A stretch of 52,006 nucleotides of DNA from an uncultured Anaerolineae bacterium. Its GTDB lineage: Bacteria > Chloroflexota > Anaerolineae > Anaerolineales > Villigracilaceae. Of this stretch, positions 6,991 through 14,765 are shown piece after piece; the stretch's first letter is position 1, and every line of letters starts with the position of its first letter. The stretch lies in assembly GCA_903846015.1 (NCBI GenBank), contig CAIMZS010000655.1, positions 1 through 52,006 on the forward strand. Direction: 5' to 3'. Below the pieces are notes generated by a model that saw only the letters and a program-made list of their open reading frames with translations, was not told where the DNA came from and did not search any database. The translations under genes and the position numbers were made by a program.

Positions 6991-9773
6991 AGCTTACTTT
7001 TTTGGGGGGCGCGGATGAAGTTGGCGCGAGTGGCATCCTGGTGGAAACCGCCGGGCGGCGCGTGTTGGTGGACTGCGGCATTCGACCTTCGCCTAAAGCA
7101 TATGGCGGATTGGCTCCCGATCAGTTGCCCGATTTGAGCCAGCTCGAAAATGGCTCAGGTAAACTCGATGCTGTGCTCGTTACTCACGCTCATACGGATC
7201 ACACAGGCGCACTTGAACTGGTGTTGGAACGCTACCCAGAAGTTCCGGTGTATGCCACTGCGCCAACTTTGGCGCTGACGCGCGTCTTGCATCAGGATTC
7301 GCGCAGAATCATGCAAAGCCGGTTGGATGAAGAAGGTGAGCTGCCTCTTTTCGATGATGTTGCTGTCCAACGCTTGATGACAGCCATGGTTCCTGTGCCG
7401 TTTAAAACTCGCCTGGCTCTGGCTGATGGTCTGGCTGCCACATATTTCCCTGCCGGGCATATCGCCGGGGCAGCCATGATTGGATTGGAAAGCGCCGAAG
7501 GGAAATTGCTCATTAGCGGCGATATTTCCATATCACCGCAGCGTACAGTGGACGGTGCTCGCCCCCCTGCCTTCCATCCCGATGCTTTTATTGTCGAAAG
7601 TACTTATGGGGGCCGGCTGCATGCCAACCGCGCGGTGCAGGAGCGCAAATTGGTGGAAACTGTTGCCCGTATCACAGCCGCGGGTGGAAAAGTGCTTATC
7701 CCTGCCTTTGCATTGGGCCGCGCCCAGGAAATCCTGCTCATCCTGGCAGAATACCTTCGGCGTGGCGAATTGCCCTCCGTCCCTGTTTGGGCGGATGGCA
7801 TGGTGCGCGCCATCTGCCAGGTTTACCCATCCTTCGGGGATGCCCTGCCGCTAGCCTTGCAGGAACAGGGTGCCCAATTTTTCAATAACAACATCCGCCC
7901 GGTAACATCCAACGACCAACGGAATGCCATTCTCTGGAATCCTGGCCCAGCAGTGATTGTCGCCAGTTCTGGCATGTTGGCGGGTGGTCCATCGCTCAGC
8001 TATGCTCGCGCTCTGGCAGCCAAACCCGAACACGCAATCCTTCTGACGGGTTATCAGGATGAAGAATCGCCCGGTCGCCGCTTGCAGGATCTTCGTGAAC
8101 GAGGTTCCGGCACCATTCGCCTCGGCAGTGAAAAAGTGGATGTGCAATGCCACATTGAATCCTACTCTCTATCTGCCCACGCCGATGAATCCCAGATTAT
8201 CAATTTGACTGAAACACTCGACCCTGAGCATGTTTTCCTGGTTCATGGTGATCTCAATGCCCGCACCAGCCTGGAAAAAGCGCTTAGCTCTCGGCAGCGT
8301 ATCGTTCGTCTGCCCCAGGCTGGACAGACATTTGAACTTAAATTTGAGAGAAGCACTCGCTACATCAAGCCTGACAGCGGTGACCTGCGTTTTCGCCAGG
8401 ATGAACTTAATCGCAAGCGGATTGAGAAAATGGCCGAATTTTCCGATTCGCTCGGGAAATGGTTAATGGTCAAAGGGGATGCCGCCGCCCCTGTTCGTTG
8501 TCTCTCTATCGAAAGCGATCACTTATGGGTCGAGATTGCCCCCGGATTGGAACAGGCAGTCTACCCAGAATCCGTACTCGCTATTTTAGGGCAAGCCGCC
8601 CCTACTGAAGTGGAACTTTCCCCTTTCAAACAGCTTTCAGTTTCATCCACAATCATGGAGCCGAATCAAGCCATCTCCACCGCCAATGGACATTTTCCTC
8701 CTGAAGCGGGCTTGCGCAAGAGTGGTTACCGTCTGGCTGACCATGTGTTGATTCTGACCTTTGACTTTCCCGATTCCGCCCGCCAACAATATGCTGATTC
8801 GATTATTGCACTGGGACAAATCACTGGTTGGCAGGTGGAAGTAACCCCCGAAAGCAACCAGAGCGCTCTTAGCGCTCTCGTCCGTGAGGTTCTGCCGCGA
8901 GACCGGCAAATCATCAAAGGCCCAGCCATTTATCGCGATCAGAAACTCGTGGCAGTGACTATCGCATCCGGCACATTTGCTGTGGAAATGGATGAGTTTC
9001 AAATTTCAAAAATTTGTGATCACTTTAGCCAAATTAGCGGATGGGAATTAAACATTACTGAATCGGAGCAAGCCATCTCAACCTTGAGTCCCGTGGTTTC
9101 CCACGGTCAATATATGGAAATCAATGCTGCCTATACCTTTATCAAGTCAGCATTGGAAGGAAGTACGCTTTACCGTACCAGCCTGAAAGGAAACGAAATC
9201 GTTTTATCTTTTATTTCGCGCCAGGTAGCCGAACGCTATCAGGCTCAAATTGCCGAACTAACCATCCAAACTGGATGGCCCATGATCATTAACCCTCAAC
9301 CCAACCAGGGCGCAATTCTTGAAACTGCACGTAACCTGATTACCAAAGCAGGATATATCATCAGCAAAGGACCAGGAATTCATACAGAAAAAGCCGAAGT
9401 GAGTGTAACTCTGGCTTCTGCACTTTCACCAGAACAAAGAATGGAAATAACCCAATCATTCGAACGGGAAACCGGGTTCCAGTTAAACCTTGCCAGCCTG
9501 CAGCCAGCAACCCAAAGCATCAAACCGCCAACCACCAATCTAAGCATTGTCGAAATTCCAATCAACCGGGTTCGCCTGAACAGTTACCAGCAATCGTTGC
9601 AACTCGACTCGATCAAGTTGGAAAAAGCTATTGAACGAGCCCGGCTAATGGGTATCAATCCGCCCATCCAGGTGCGCCGCACCCGGGATGGTTATATCCT
9701 GAGTGATGGTCTCTATCGCCTGCGTGCCGCCGAAGCTCTTGGGCTGGAGCGCATTCCGGCAGTGGTGGAGTAG
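6987..9773 (+). CDS. Beta-CASP metallo-beta-lactamase nuclease with internal repeats and ParB-like C-terminus
   Basis: This 928-residue protein starts with a metallo-beta-lactamase fold: the metal motif THAHTDH lies at residues 66-72, with later PAGHIAGAAM, ISGDIS, ESTYGG, PAFALGRAQE, the beta-CASP element GMLAGGPSLSYA and SLSAHADE. These features fit the CPSF73/Ysh1-like RNA nuclease family, and family members cut or trim RNA or DNA using two zinc ions. After a linker, residues about 585-840 hold four related units, each a strand-helix-strand ending in tGW/tGF plus a hydrophobic strand (near 587, 653, 736 and 803). Residues 854-928 match a ParB/sulfiredoxin-like domain (IPINRVRLN, then DGYILSDGLYRLRAAEALG). 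The start overlaps the upstream stop by 4 bases. Most beta-CASP proteins are about 450-550 residues, so the extension is unusual. Confidence 0.92.
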   Translation: MKLTFLGGADEVGASGILVETAGRRVLVDCGIRPSPKAYGGLAPDQLPDLSQLENGSGKLDAVLVTHAHTDHTGALELVLERYPEVPVYATAPTLALTRVLHQDSRRIMQSRLDEEGELPLFDDVAVQRLMTAMVPVPFKTRLALADGLAATYFPAGHIAGAAMIGLESAEGKLLISGDISISPQRTVDGARPPAFHPDAFIVESTYGGRLHANRAVQERKLVETVARITAAGGKVLIPAFALGRAQEILLILAEYLRRGELPSVPVWADGMVRAICQVYPSFGDALPLALQEQGAQFFNNNIRPVTSNDQRNAILWNPGPAVIVASSGMLAGGPSLSYARALAAKPEHAILLTGYQDEESPGRRLQDLRERGSGTIRLGSEKVDVQCHIESYSLSAHADESQIINLTETLDPEHVFLVHGDLNARTSLEKALSSRQRIVRLPQAGQTFELKFERSTRYIKPDSGDLRFRQDELNRKRIEKMAEFSDSLGKWLMVKGDAAAPVRCLSIESDHLWVEIAPGLEQAVYPESVLAILGQAAPTEVELSPFKQLSVSSTIMEPNQAISTANGHFPPEAGLRKSGYRLADHVLILTFDFPDSARQQYADSIIALGQITGWQVEVTPESNQSALSALVREVLPRDRQIIKGPAIYRDQKLVAVTIASGTFAVEMDEFQISKICDHFSQISGWELNITESEQAISTLSPVVSHGQYMEINAAYTFIKSALEGSTLYRTSLKGNEIVLSFISRQVAERYQAQIAELTIQTGWPMIINPQPNQGAILETARNLITKAGYIISKGPGIHTEKAEVSVTLASALSPEQRMEITQSFERETGFQLNLASLQPATQSIKPPTTNLSIVEIPINRVRLNSYQQSLQLDSIKLEKAIERARLMGINPPIQVRRTRDGYILSDGLYRLRAAEALGLERIPAVVE

Positions 9774-9808
9774 ACCGCTCGCCAATACCAGAGAATTTAG
9801 ACACTTCG

Positions 9809-10348
9809 CTATAGGGTGCCATATTTCTTGCGATATTTTAAATCCACTTCAGTTTCAATCAATTCCATTGCTAAATCTTTAACCTTCTGATCCTTAACGG
9901 CATCATATAGATTCCGAAGGCTTTGAATGATATCGTAACGGATCAGGGTGCAGTTCTTTTCCTCAACGCACCCCTTAAAGCGCCTTACAAGGCCGCTCAT
10001 TAATTGGCTCTGCTGTTCTTTTCCTGCAGCACCGACTTTCCAGAGCGACTGCATGCAATGCCTTGCCGTAACGAATCTTTCATCTTTTGTCACAGCGATC
10101 AGCGCATCAAAATCTTTTCGCATCCTGTTTTGGGGATCGCTCTTCGCAAGGTTACAAAGTACCTGTGCAGCAATCGCCCTGTTATGGTTGTCTTTGTGAC
10201 CCAGATTCGTCACTATCTCATCCCACACGTCATAGGCCCAATCTACACGGTCGGTTGTTGCTGCCAAAATATTAATAAAGGCTTTGTTCTGCAATTCCCT
10301 GTCGGCAGACCACAAGTTATTCAGGTCGGTTTGTGCGTTCTGATTCAT
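9809..10348 (-). CDS. HEAT-like all-helical protein
   Basis: The product is about 179 residues and appears entirely alpha-helical, with successive amphipathic helix pairs (for example AIAAQVLCNLAKSD and RHCMQSLWKVGAAG) typical of HEAT/ARM-like repeats. Such proteins usually act as protein-binding scaffolds; no catalytic motif is visible. The start MNQNAQTD at 10348 is chosen because it follows the upstream stop codon by only 4 bases, and sequence upstream in the same frame is a shadow of the GyrI-like gene. The two genes are therefore probably co-transcribed. The specific role is unknown. Confidence 0.8.
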   Translation of the reverse strand: MNQNAQTDLNNLWSADRELQNKAFINILAATTDRVDWAYDVWDEIVTNLGHKDNHNRAIAAQVLCNLAKSDPQNRMRKDFDALIAVTKDERFVTARHCMQSLWKVGAAGKEQQSQLMSGLVRRFKGCVEEKNCTLIRYDIIQSLRNLYDAVKDQKVKDLAMELIETEVDLKYRKKYGTL

Positions 10349-10352
10349 TTTT

Positions 10353-10850
10353 TTATTTAACCAAAAAGGCAAGCTCAGTTTGGTATTTCTTTGTATCGGA
10401 TTCTTTATCCGGATCGGTGAGATAAAACTCGGTTCGCCCGTTCCACCACTCGACGTTATCCTGCGTGGATGTATTCCAAACAATATTATTCTCTTTCGCC
10501 CAATCCAGAAGTGCAACCGTTGCTTTATAAATACCCTTTCCTTTATAGGACCCGGTGTACAAGAGGGTTGCATGTTGACCGGCGGGAAGGACACCTGCGA
10601 TGATTCGTCCGTGGGCAGGTAAAGCCCTATCAACTATGAAGCCCACATCAATATCCAACTTTGTTGACATGTCAGTGGTGAGATATCGAATAATCGCCGG
10701 GCCCGTTGATGTTATCCCATTGCTTTTTAGCCAGCTGCTTACTTCACTCCACAAAGGAGCTAGGTATTTACCGAATGGAATAGGTGCCGCTGTGCGAATT
10801 GCGACATAATGTTTTTCATTTCGATATTCAAGTTGGGGTTTTGTTATCAT
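10353..10850 (-). CDS. GyrI-like / AraC-type effector-binding domain protein
   Basis: This 165-residue protein has the layout of a stand-alone GyrI-like small-molecule-binding domain: an N-terminal strand with YVAIRTAAPIPFGKYLAPLW, a central GFIVDRALPAHGRI region, the LPAGQHATLLYTGSY segment, and a C-terminal WNGRTEFYLTDPD strand, where the conserved acidic and aromatic residues of the pocket usually lie. Stand-alone members bind hydrophobic cations or drugs, or hydrolyse some of them. An AAGGA ribosome binding site lies 8 bases before the ATG. It is followed by the HEAT-like gene, and no DNA-binding domain is attached. Confidence 0.85.
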   Translation of the reverse strand: MITKPQLEYRNEKHYVAIRTAAPIPFGKYLAPLWSEVSSWLKSNGITSTGPAIIRYLTTDMSTKLDIDVGFIVDRALPAHGRIIAGVLPAGQHATLLYTGSYKGKGIYKATVALLDWAKENNIVWNTSTQDNVEWWNGRTEFYLTDPDKESDTKKYQTELAFLVK

Positions 10851-10974
10851 AATGCGGTTTCCTTGAATGACCTGGGTTGGGTGAAGTTATACAAGCAGCC
10901 TTTTTTGCGATATTTGTTTTTTCAAAAGGTATTCTTTCCATGTAGAGCCTGGGCTAATTTCGCCTTTTTCAATA

Positions 10975-11271
10975 TTAACCGCCGGCCATCGCTCCAATAA
11001 CTCGAAAAGGCTCTGCTCCGGTTGCGACTGCTTCGGGCAGGGGCGCGTCAACCGGTTGGAGTGATAAATCCTCTCCGCAGGCGAAAAATCGAATGAAGGG
11101 CCGGCGTTGGAGTGTAGCCTGGTCACGGATCGTACCGCGCAGCATTGGATATTGGGCTTCCAGTGCGTCCAGTACCGTGCTAGGGGTTGCTGGTCCCATG
11201 ACAGGCAGCTCGATTTCCCGGCTGACTTGTGCCAGTACTCGCAAATGGTGCGGGAGAATAATGCGGATCAT
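10975..11271 (-). CDS. MoaD/ThiS-like ubiquitin-fold protein
   Basis: The protein is 98 residues, the size of a MoaD/ThiS sulfur carrier, starts with the beta-strand [11 protein letters not shown] and ends in a Gly-Gly (GAMAGG). The C-terminal Gly-Gly is the functional hallmark, because the terminal glycine is adenylated by an E1-like enzyme and converted to a thiocarboxylate. The middle has the expected [14 protein letters not shown] helix and a [12 protein letters not shown] strand. Its ATG overlaps the stop of the propeller gene by 4 bases (ATGA), so the two are translationally coupled. No molybdopterin or thiamine gene is nearby, so the sulfur acceptor or conjugation target is unknown. 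Confidence 0.88.
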   Translation of the reverse strand: MIRIILPHHLRVLAQVSREIELPVMGPATPSTVLDALEAQYPMLRGTIRDQATLQRRPFIRFFACGEDLSLQPVDAPLPEAVATGAEPFRVIGAMAGG

Positions 11272-12383
11272 GGCAGGGTCTGAACTTCAACAGACAATAC
11301 CGCCGGAAGATCGCGAACGATGGATATCCAATTATCGCCCGAATCGGCTGAAACGTACACCTGACCACCCGTTGTGCCGAAATAGACGCCACACTCATCC
11401 AGTGTGTCAACTGCCATCGCACTACGTAAGACGTTGACATAGCAATCGCTTTGCGGCAGCCCTCTTGTCAGAGGTTCCCACTCATTTCCCCCGGTACGGC
11501 TGCGATAAACACGCAGCTTGCCATCAGGCGGATAGTGTTCAGAGTCACTCTTGATCGGGACAACATAGATTGTATTTGGCTCATGCGCATGGACGACAAT
11601 TGGAAACCCAAAATCGCTTGGCAAGTTGCCGCTGATTTCGTGCCATGACTCCCCGGAATTATCACTTCGCATAACATCCCAGTGTTTCTGCATGAACAGA
11701 ACGTCTGGGCGTGAAGGATGCATTGCCAGGTTGTGAACACAATGACCCACTTCGGCGCTCGCGTCAGGCAACTCGAAGGGTGAGATAAGTCCGTTATTAA
11801 TTGGCCGCCAGATTTGACCACCATCATCACTGCGAAAGGCGCCGGCGGCTGAAATGGCAACAAAAATTCGTAAGGGATTGCCTGGATCCAGAATGATCGT
11901 ATGCAGGCACATGCCTCCGGCCCCTGGCTGCCAGAGATGCCCTTTTGCATCACGCAGCCCTGGAAGCTCCTGCCAGGTCTCTCCGCCATTTATCGAGCGG
12001 AATAGTGCGGCATCCTCCACCCCTGCGTAAACCGTATCCGGGTCGGTAAGTGATGGCTCAAGACGCCAAACGCGCTTGAACTCCCACGGGTGTTGAGTGC
12101 CATCAAACCATTGATGCGTACCCGGAATTCCATCGTAAGCAAATTTGTTGCCGACCGGTCCCCATGTTTTCCCGCCATCATTAGAACGCTGGATTACCTG
12201 CCCAAACCAGCCGTTGGACTGAGATGCATATAACCTGTCAGGGTCAGCCGGAGATCCATTTATATGGTAGATCTCCCAGCCAGCAAAATGTGGCCCGCTG
12301 ATATCCCAGCGCTCACGCCTCGTGTCGGACGTCAGAATAAACGCGCCTTTTCGGGTTCCAACCAATACACGTACGCCATTCAT
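11268..12383 (-). CDS. Sialidase-like BNR/Asp-box beta-propeller protein
   Basis: This 371-residue protein carries six Asp-box-like hairpins: [45 protein letters not shown] and VSADSGDNW. This is the pattern of exo-alpha-sialidase and VPS10-like beta-propellers. No signal peptide is visible, the N-terminus being [15 protein letters not shown], so it is probably cytoplasmic, and sialidase activity should not be assumed. A GAGG ribosome binding site lies 8 bases upstream of the ATG. The downstream MoaD/ThiS-like gene overlaps it by 4 bases; this pairing is, as I recall, seen in other bacteria too, but the joint function is not known to me. Confidence 0.88.
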   Translation of the reverse strand: MNGVRVLVGTRKGAFILTSDTRRERWDISGPHFAGWEIYHINGSPADPDRLYASQSNGWFGQVIQRSNDGGKTWGPVGNKFAYDGIPGTHQWFDGTQHPWEFKRVWRLEPSLTDPDTVYAGVEDAALFRSINGGETWQELPGLRDAKGHLWQPGAGGMCLHTIILDPGNPLRIFVAISAAGAFRSDDGGQIWRPINNGLISPFELPDASAEVGHCVHNLAMHPSRPDVLFMQKHWDVMRSDNSGESWHEISGNLPSDFGFPIVVHAHEPNTIYVVPIKSDSEHYPPDGKLRVYRSRTGGNEWEPLTRGLPQSDCYVNVLRSAMAVDTLDECGVYFGTTGGQVYVSADSGDNWISIVRDLPAVLSVEVQTLP

Positions 12384-12583
12384 ATTATTTTCCTCTTTAT
12401 TTCAACGATATTGAAAACCTGCTTCACCACTACAAAATATCGGGGTTATGTTAAAAACCAGTAGATGCCAAATTATCTGACCGTTTTCGGTAGCCAATTT
12501 ACGAAAGTCATCTGGCGCTTTGCCCGTTCTGGTTTTGGTCGTATCGAGATAAGCCTGAAAAATCACAACTCATCCTGCTGATG

Positions 12584-12982
12584 TTAATTTTTCTTACCGC
12601 CAGCCAGGTTATACGCCACAGCCGCGCGCACTAGATCTTTCAGGGCGCTTTCTCGGATATCGCCCCCTTTGCTGAAATCGATGGCACGCGTTGCCTTCGC
12701 GTCCAATCCGGCGTTGAAAAGTCCAAGTGGGTCTTCAAGCGCAGCGCCTTTGAAAAAATTAAGTTTTAAGTGATCTTTGAAAGCCGCGGCGGCAGCCACA
12801 TTTCCTTTTTTTGACCACACTGCGGTATCCCACTTCCATTCCTCGTTGATCTCGGGCGCGGCTTCGTGAATTAGCTCGCGCAAGCGGGCTAACAGCTCTC
12901 CACGCCAATCTGCCAGGTCTGCGATCTGTTTACTGATCAACTCTTCGGGTGTTAATTCGGTATTCATATTGGCTTGTTTCAT
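12584..12982 (-). CDS. DUF1801-family protein
   Basis: The 132-residue product has DUF1801 (YdhG/YdeI-like, iron-chaperone-frataxin-like fold) features: the LADWRGELLARLRELIHEAAPEI helix, the conserved KWDTAVWSKKGNV turn, and LKLNFFKGAALEDP followed by a C-terminal helical AVAYNLAGGKKN. No enzymatic role is established for most members. An AAAGGAG ribosome binding site precedes the ATG at 12982, which overlaps the stop of the upstream truncated kinase frame (ATGA), so the two belonged to one transcript. A second in-frame ATG lies five codons further on. Confidence 0.85.
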   Translation of the reverse strand: MKQANMNTELTPEELISKQIADLADWRGELLARLRELIHEAAPEINEEWKWDTAVWSKKGNVAAAAAFKDHLKLNFFKGAALEDPLGLFNAGLDAKATRAIDFSKGGDIRESALKDLVRAAVAYNLAGGKKN

Positions 12983-13353
12983 ATTTGCTCCTTTTCTAAC
13001 GCCTTGATGTATTCTAAAACGGTGTTTACATTATTTACCCAGTTATCGGATGTATTCAGCACCAATATTTTTTCCTTCCATTCCAGGTATTCCTTACGCC
13101 GATTTTCTACATCATCCCACGTAACTTCAGGGATTCCATTCATATTGCGGATTCGCGATTCTATTCTTTTTTTATGCAGTTCACTTTCCAAAACACATTC
13201 AATAACAACCAACCTGGAATGATGTTTATTGGACAATCCTCGGCACATGTCACGAGCTTCCATCACCGGACTGACAGCATCAATGATCACAGATTGCCAC
13301 AGCTTTAATTGCTCATTCGATAGTGTTTCAACAACCAGGTAAGCCGCCAACTA
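12979..13353 (-). pseudogene. N-terminally truncated P-loop kinase (probable pseudogene)
   Basis: The 123-residue remnant aligns by eye with the C-terminal part of small AAA-type kinases (gluconate-kinase-like): AAYLVVETLSNEQL, LWQSVIIDAVSP and SRLVVIECVLESELHKKRIESR correspond to the helix, the conserved strand-Asp and the arginine-rich lid. The N-terminal part with the Walker A motif is missing. In the same frame a TAG stop stands immediately before the only possible start, a TTG at 13350. In a neighbouring frame an ATG-led fragment reads MKTKVVGGLPGC and stops, which looks like the broken start of the same gene (expected GLPGSGKS). A deletion plus frameshift is the best explanation. The overlap with the DUF1801 gene shows it was once the operon's first gene. 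Confidence 0.7.
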
Positions 13354-13470
13354 CTTTTGTTTTCATTGTATTGTTCTTGGTTTGCCATTCGGATAATTTA
13401 ATTATAGAACAAAAATTCACATTAATCAAGATAAAAACTATCCATTTTGAAAACAATTTTAGCTCGAAGT

Positions 13471-13497
13471 TTGCCTTCCAGGAACGAATGTTATAAT
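13471..13497 (+). promoter_or_regulatory. Candidate promoter for the chromate transporter genes
   Basis: A perfect -10 box TATAAT (13492-13497) is preceded by TTGCCT (13471-13476) with a 15-base spacer. Transcription would start near 13504, giving a leader of about 47 bases that contains the AGGAG site used by the first ChrA half. Confidence 0.5.
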
Positions 13498-13550
13498 TTT
13501 CACATCCCTAAAAAAATGAACCATTAATTCCTGAACATAGGAGTCACTCG

Positions 13551-14168
13551 TTGGAAACAACAATTCAAAAAGCATATTCGACCCCGGCGCGTATATTCAT
13601 AGACTGGTTACTTATTGGCATTCAATCTTTTGGAGGCGGTTCGTCCACTTTTAGCCTTATTCACCAGGCAGCCATAAAGCGCGGCTGGATGACCGAAGAT
13701 GAATTTGTGCGTGCCTGGGCACTGGTTCAAATTGCGCCGGGAATAAATCTGGTCAAGCTGACGATTTTGATTGGTTATCGAATGTGTGGCTGGCTGGGAT
13801 TATGCGCGGCAGTAGGTGGTTTGCTTCTTCCCAGCGCAGCGGTGACTGTATTAATGACTGCCGGGTTTACAACTATTCGCAATATTTCCTGGATCCAGGC
13901 AATGATGAAGGCTATAATGCCAGCCGCGATTGGCTTATCTTTTGCCATGGGTGTGCAAATGGCTCAGCCAATCTTATTAAATGCTCACAAAGAAGGCGCC
14001 CGGCGCCTCGGAGCGCATATCTTTATATTGATAGGCGCTACTATGCTTATGGGGATCACCCGGCTCTCACCTGTTGTTATCTTGTTATTATCTGGAGTCA
14101 CCACGATTGTTTTATTCTTTTTTATTCCCACCCAGGCGCCAGAAATGTTGAGAGATATCAATTCATGA
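13551..14168 (+). CDS. Chromate transporter ChrA, N-terminal-type half
   Basis: This 205-residue membrane protein matches a single-domain (short-chain) ChrA subunit: the conserved SFGGGSSTFSLIHQ signature, then GWMTEDEFVRAWALVQIAPGIN (the usual QxxPGP-like region) and about five to six hydrophobic helices. ChrA proteins export chromate or a related anion driven by proton motive force; some relatives may carry other substrates. Translation probably begins at a TTG (13551) with an AGGAG site 7 bases upstream. The stop overlaps the ATG of the second half (ATGA), as usual for heterodimeric short-chain ChrA pairs. Confidence 0.88.
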   Translation: METTIQKAYSTPARIFIDWLLIGIQSFGGGSSTFSLIHQAAIKRGWMTEDEFVRAWALVQIAPGINLVKLTILIGYRMCGWLGLCAAVGGLLLPSAAVTVLMTAGFTTIRNISWIQAMMKAIMPAAIGLSFAMGVQMAQPILLNAHKEGARRLGAHIFILIGATMLMGITRLSPVVILLLSGVTTIVLFFFIPTQAPEMLRDINS

Positions 14169-14677
14169 ACCCGTTAATTTATTTTTGGCTATTTTTAAAA
14201 GCATCGCTTCTGTCGATTGGCGGCCTTGGTAACTTACCTTTCTTGAATGGAGACTTATTGGCTCTGGGTTGGGCTGCCCCTTCCGATTTCGTCACAGCCA
14301 TTGCAGTTGGAAACCTCAGCCCTGGGCCAAATGGTTTGTGGAGCGTTAGCCTGGGATATCTGACATTTGGCTGGCTGGGTGCGTTTATGGCGTTGATTGC
14401 TTTAAGTCTGCCGCCATTGCTGATCATCATTATAGATTCATCCTATAATCGAATCGAGAACCAGCCTATTGTCCGGGATTTCACCCGTGGATTGGGAATG
14501 GGTGTGGTTGGACTGACGTTGGCGGTTTCGGTGAGTCTTGCAAAGGCCTCGATAATGGATTGGAAAGGAATACTGATTATGCTTTGTTCCCTTAGTCTGG
14601 CACTAAGCAAGAAAATTCCTGTCATCGTTATTCTTGCGCTGGCATCTGTCGCTGGCATCTTAATATATGGGTTCTAA
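14165..14677 (+). CDS. Chromate transporter ChrA, C-terminal-type half
   Basis: The 170-residue partner carries the second ChrA signature: SIGGLGNLPFLNGD near residues 15-30, then VTAIAVGNLSPGPNGLW, and about five membrane helices. It starts at 14165, overlapping the first half by 4 bases, so the two subunits would be made together and likely form a heterodimer. Upstream extension of this frame to 13784 is only a shadow of the first half and is not used. No chromate-responsive regulator such as ChrB is next to it, so a role in chromate resistance is not certain. Confidence 0.88.
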   Translation: MNPLIYFWLFLKASLLSIGGLGNLPFLNGDLLALGWAAPSDFVTAIAVGNLSPGPNGLWSVSLGYLTFGWLGAFMALIALSLPPLLIIIIDSSYNRIENQPIVRDFTRGLGMGVVGLTLAVSVSLAKASIMDWKGILIMLCSLSLALSKKIPVIVILALASVAGILIYGF

Positions 14678-14765
14678 ACGGAAAAAGGGGATTTGTCGTG
14701 ATGAATATCATTATTCCCAGAAAGTTTCGCAAGAAATTTGGGTGAAGACACAAAATGAAACGGAT

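Noticed and set aside
10887-11126. 79-codon frame upstream of the MoaD-like stop
   Set aside because: It is largely an alternative frame of the MoaD/ThiS-like gene; no ribosome binding site and no domain.
13784-14164. Apparent long N-terminal extension of the second chromate-transporter half
   Set aside because: It is only a shadow of the first half in another frame; the ATGA overlap at 14165 marks the real start.
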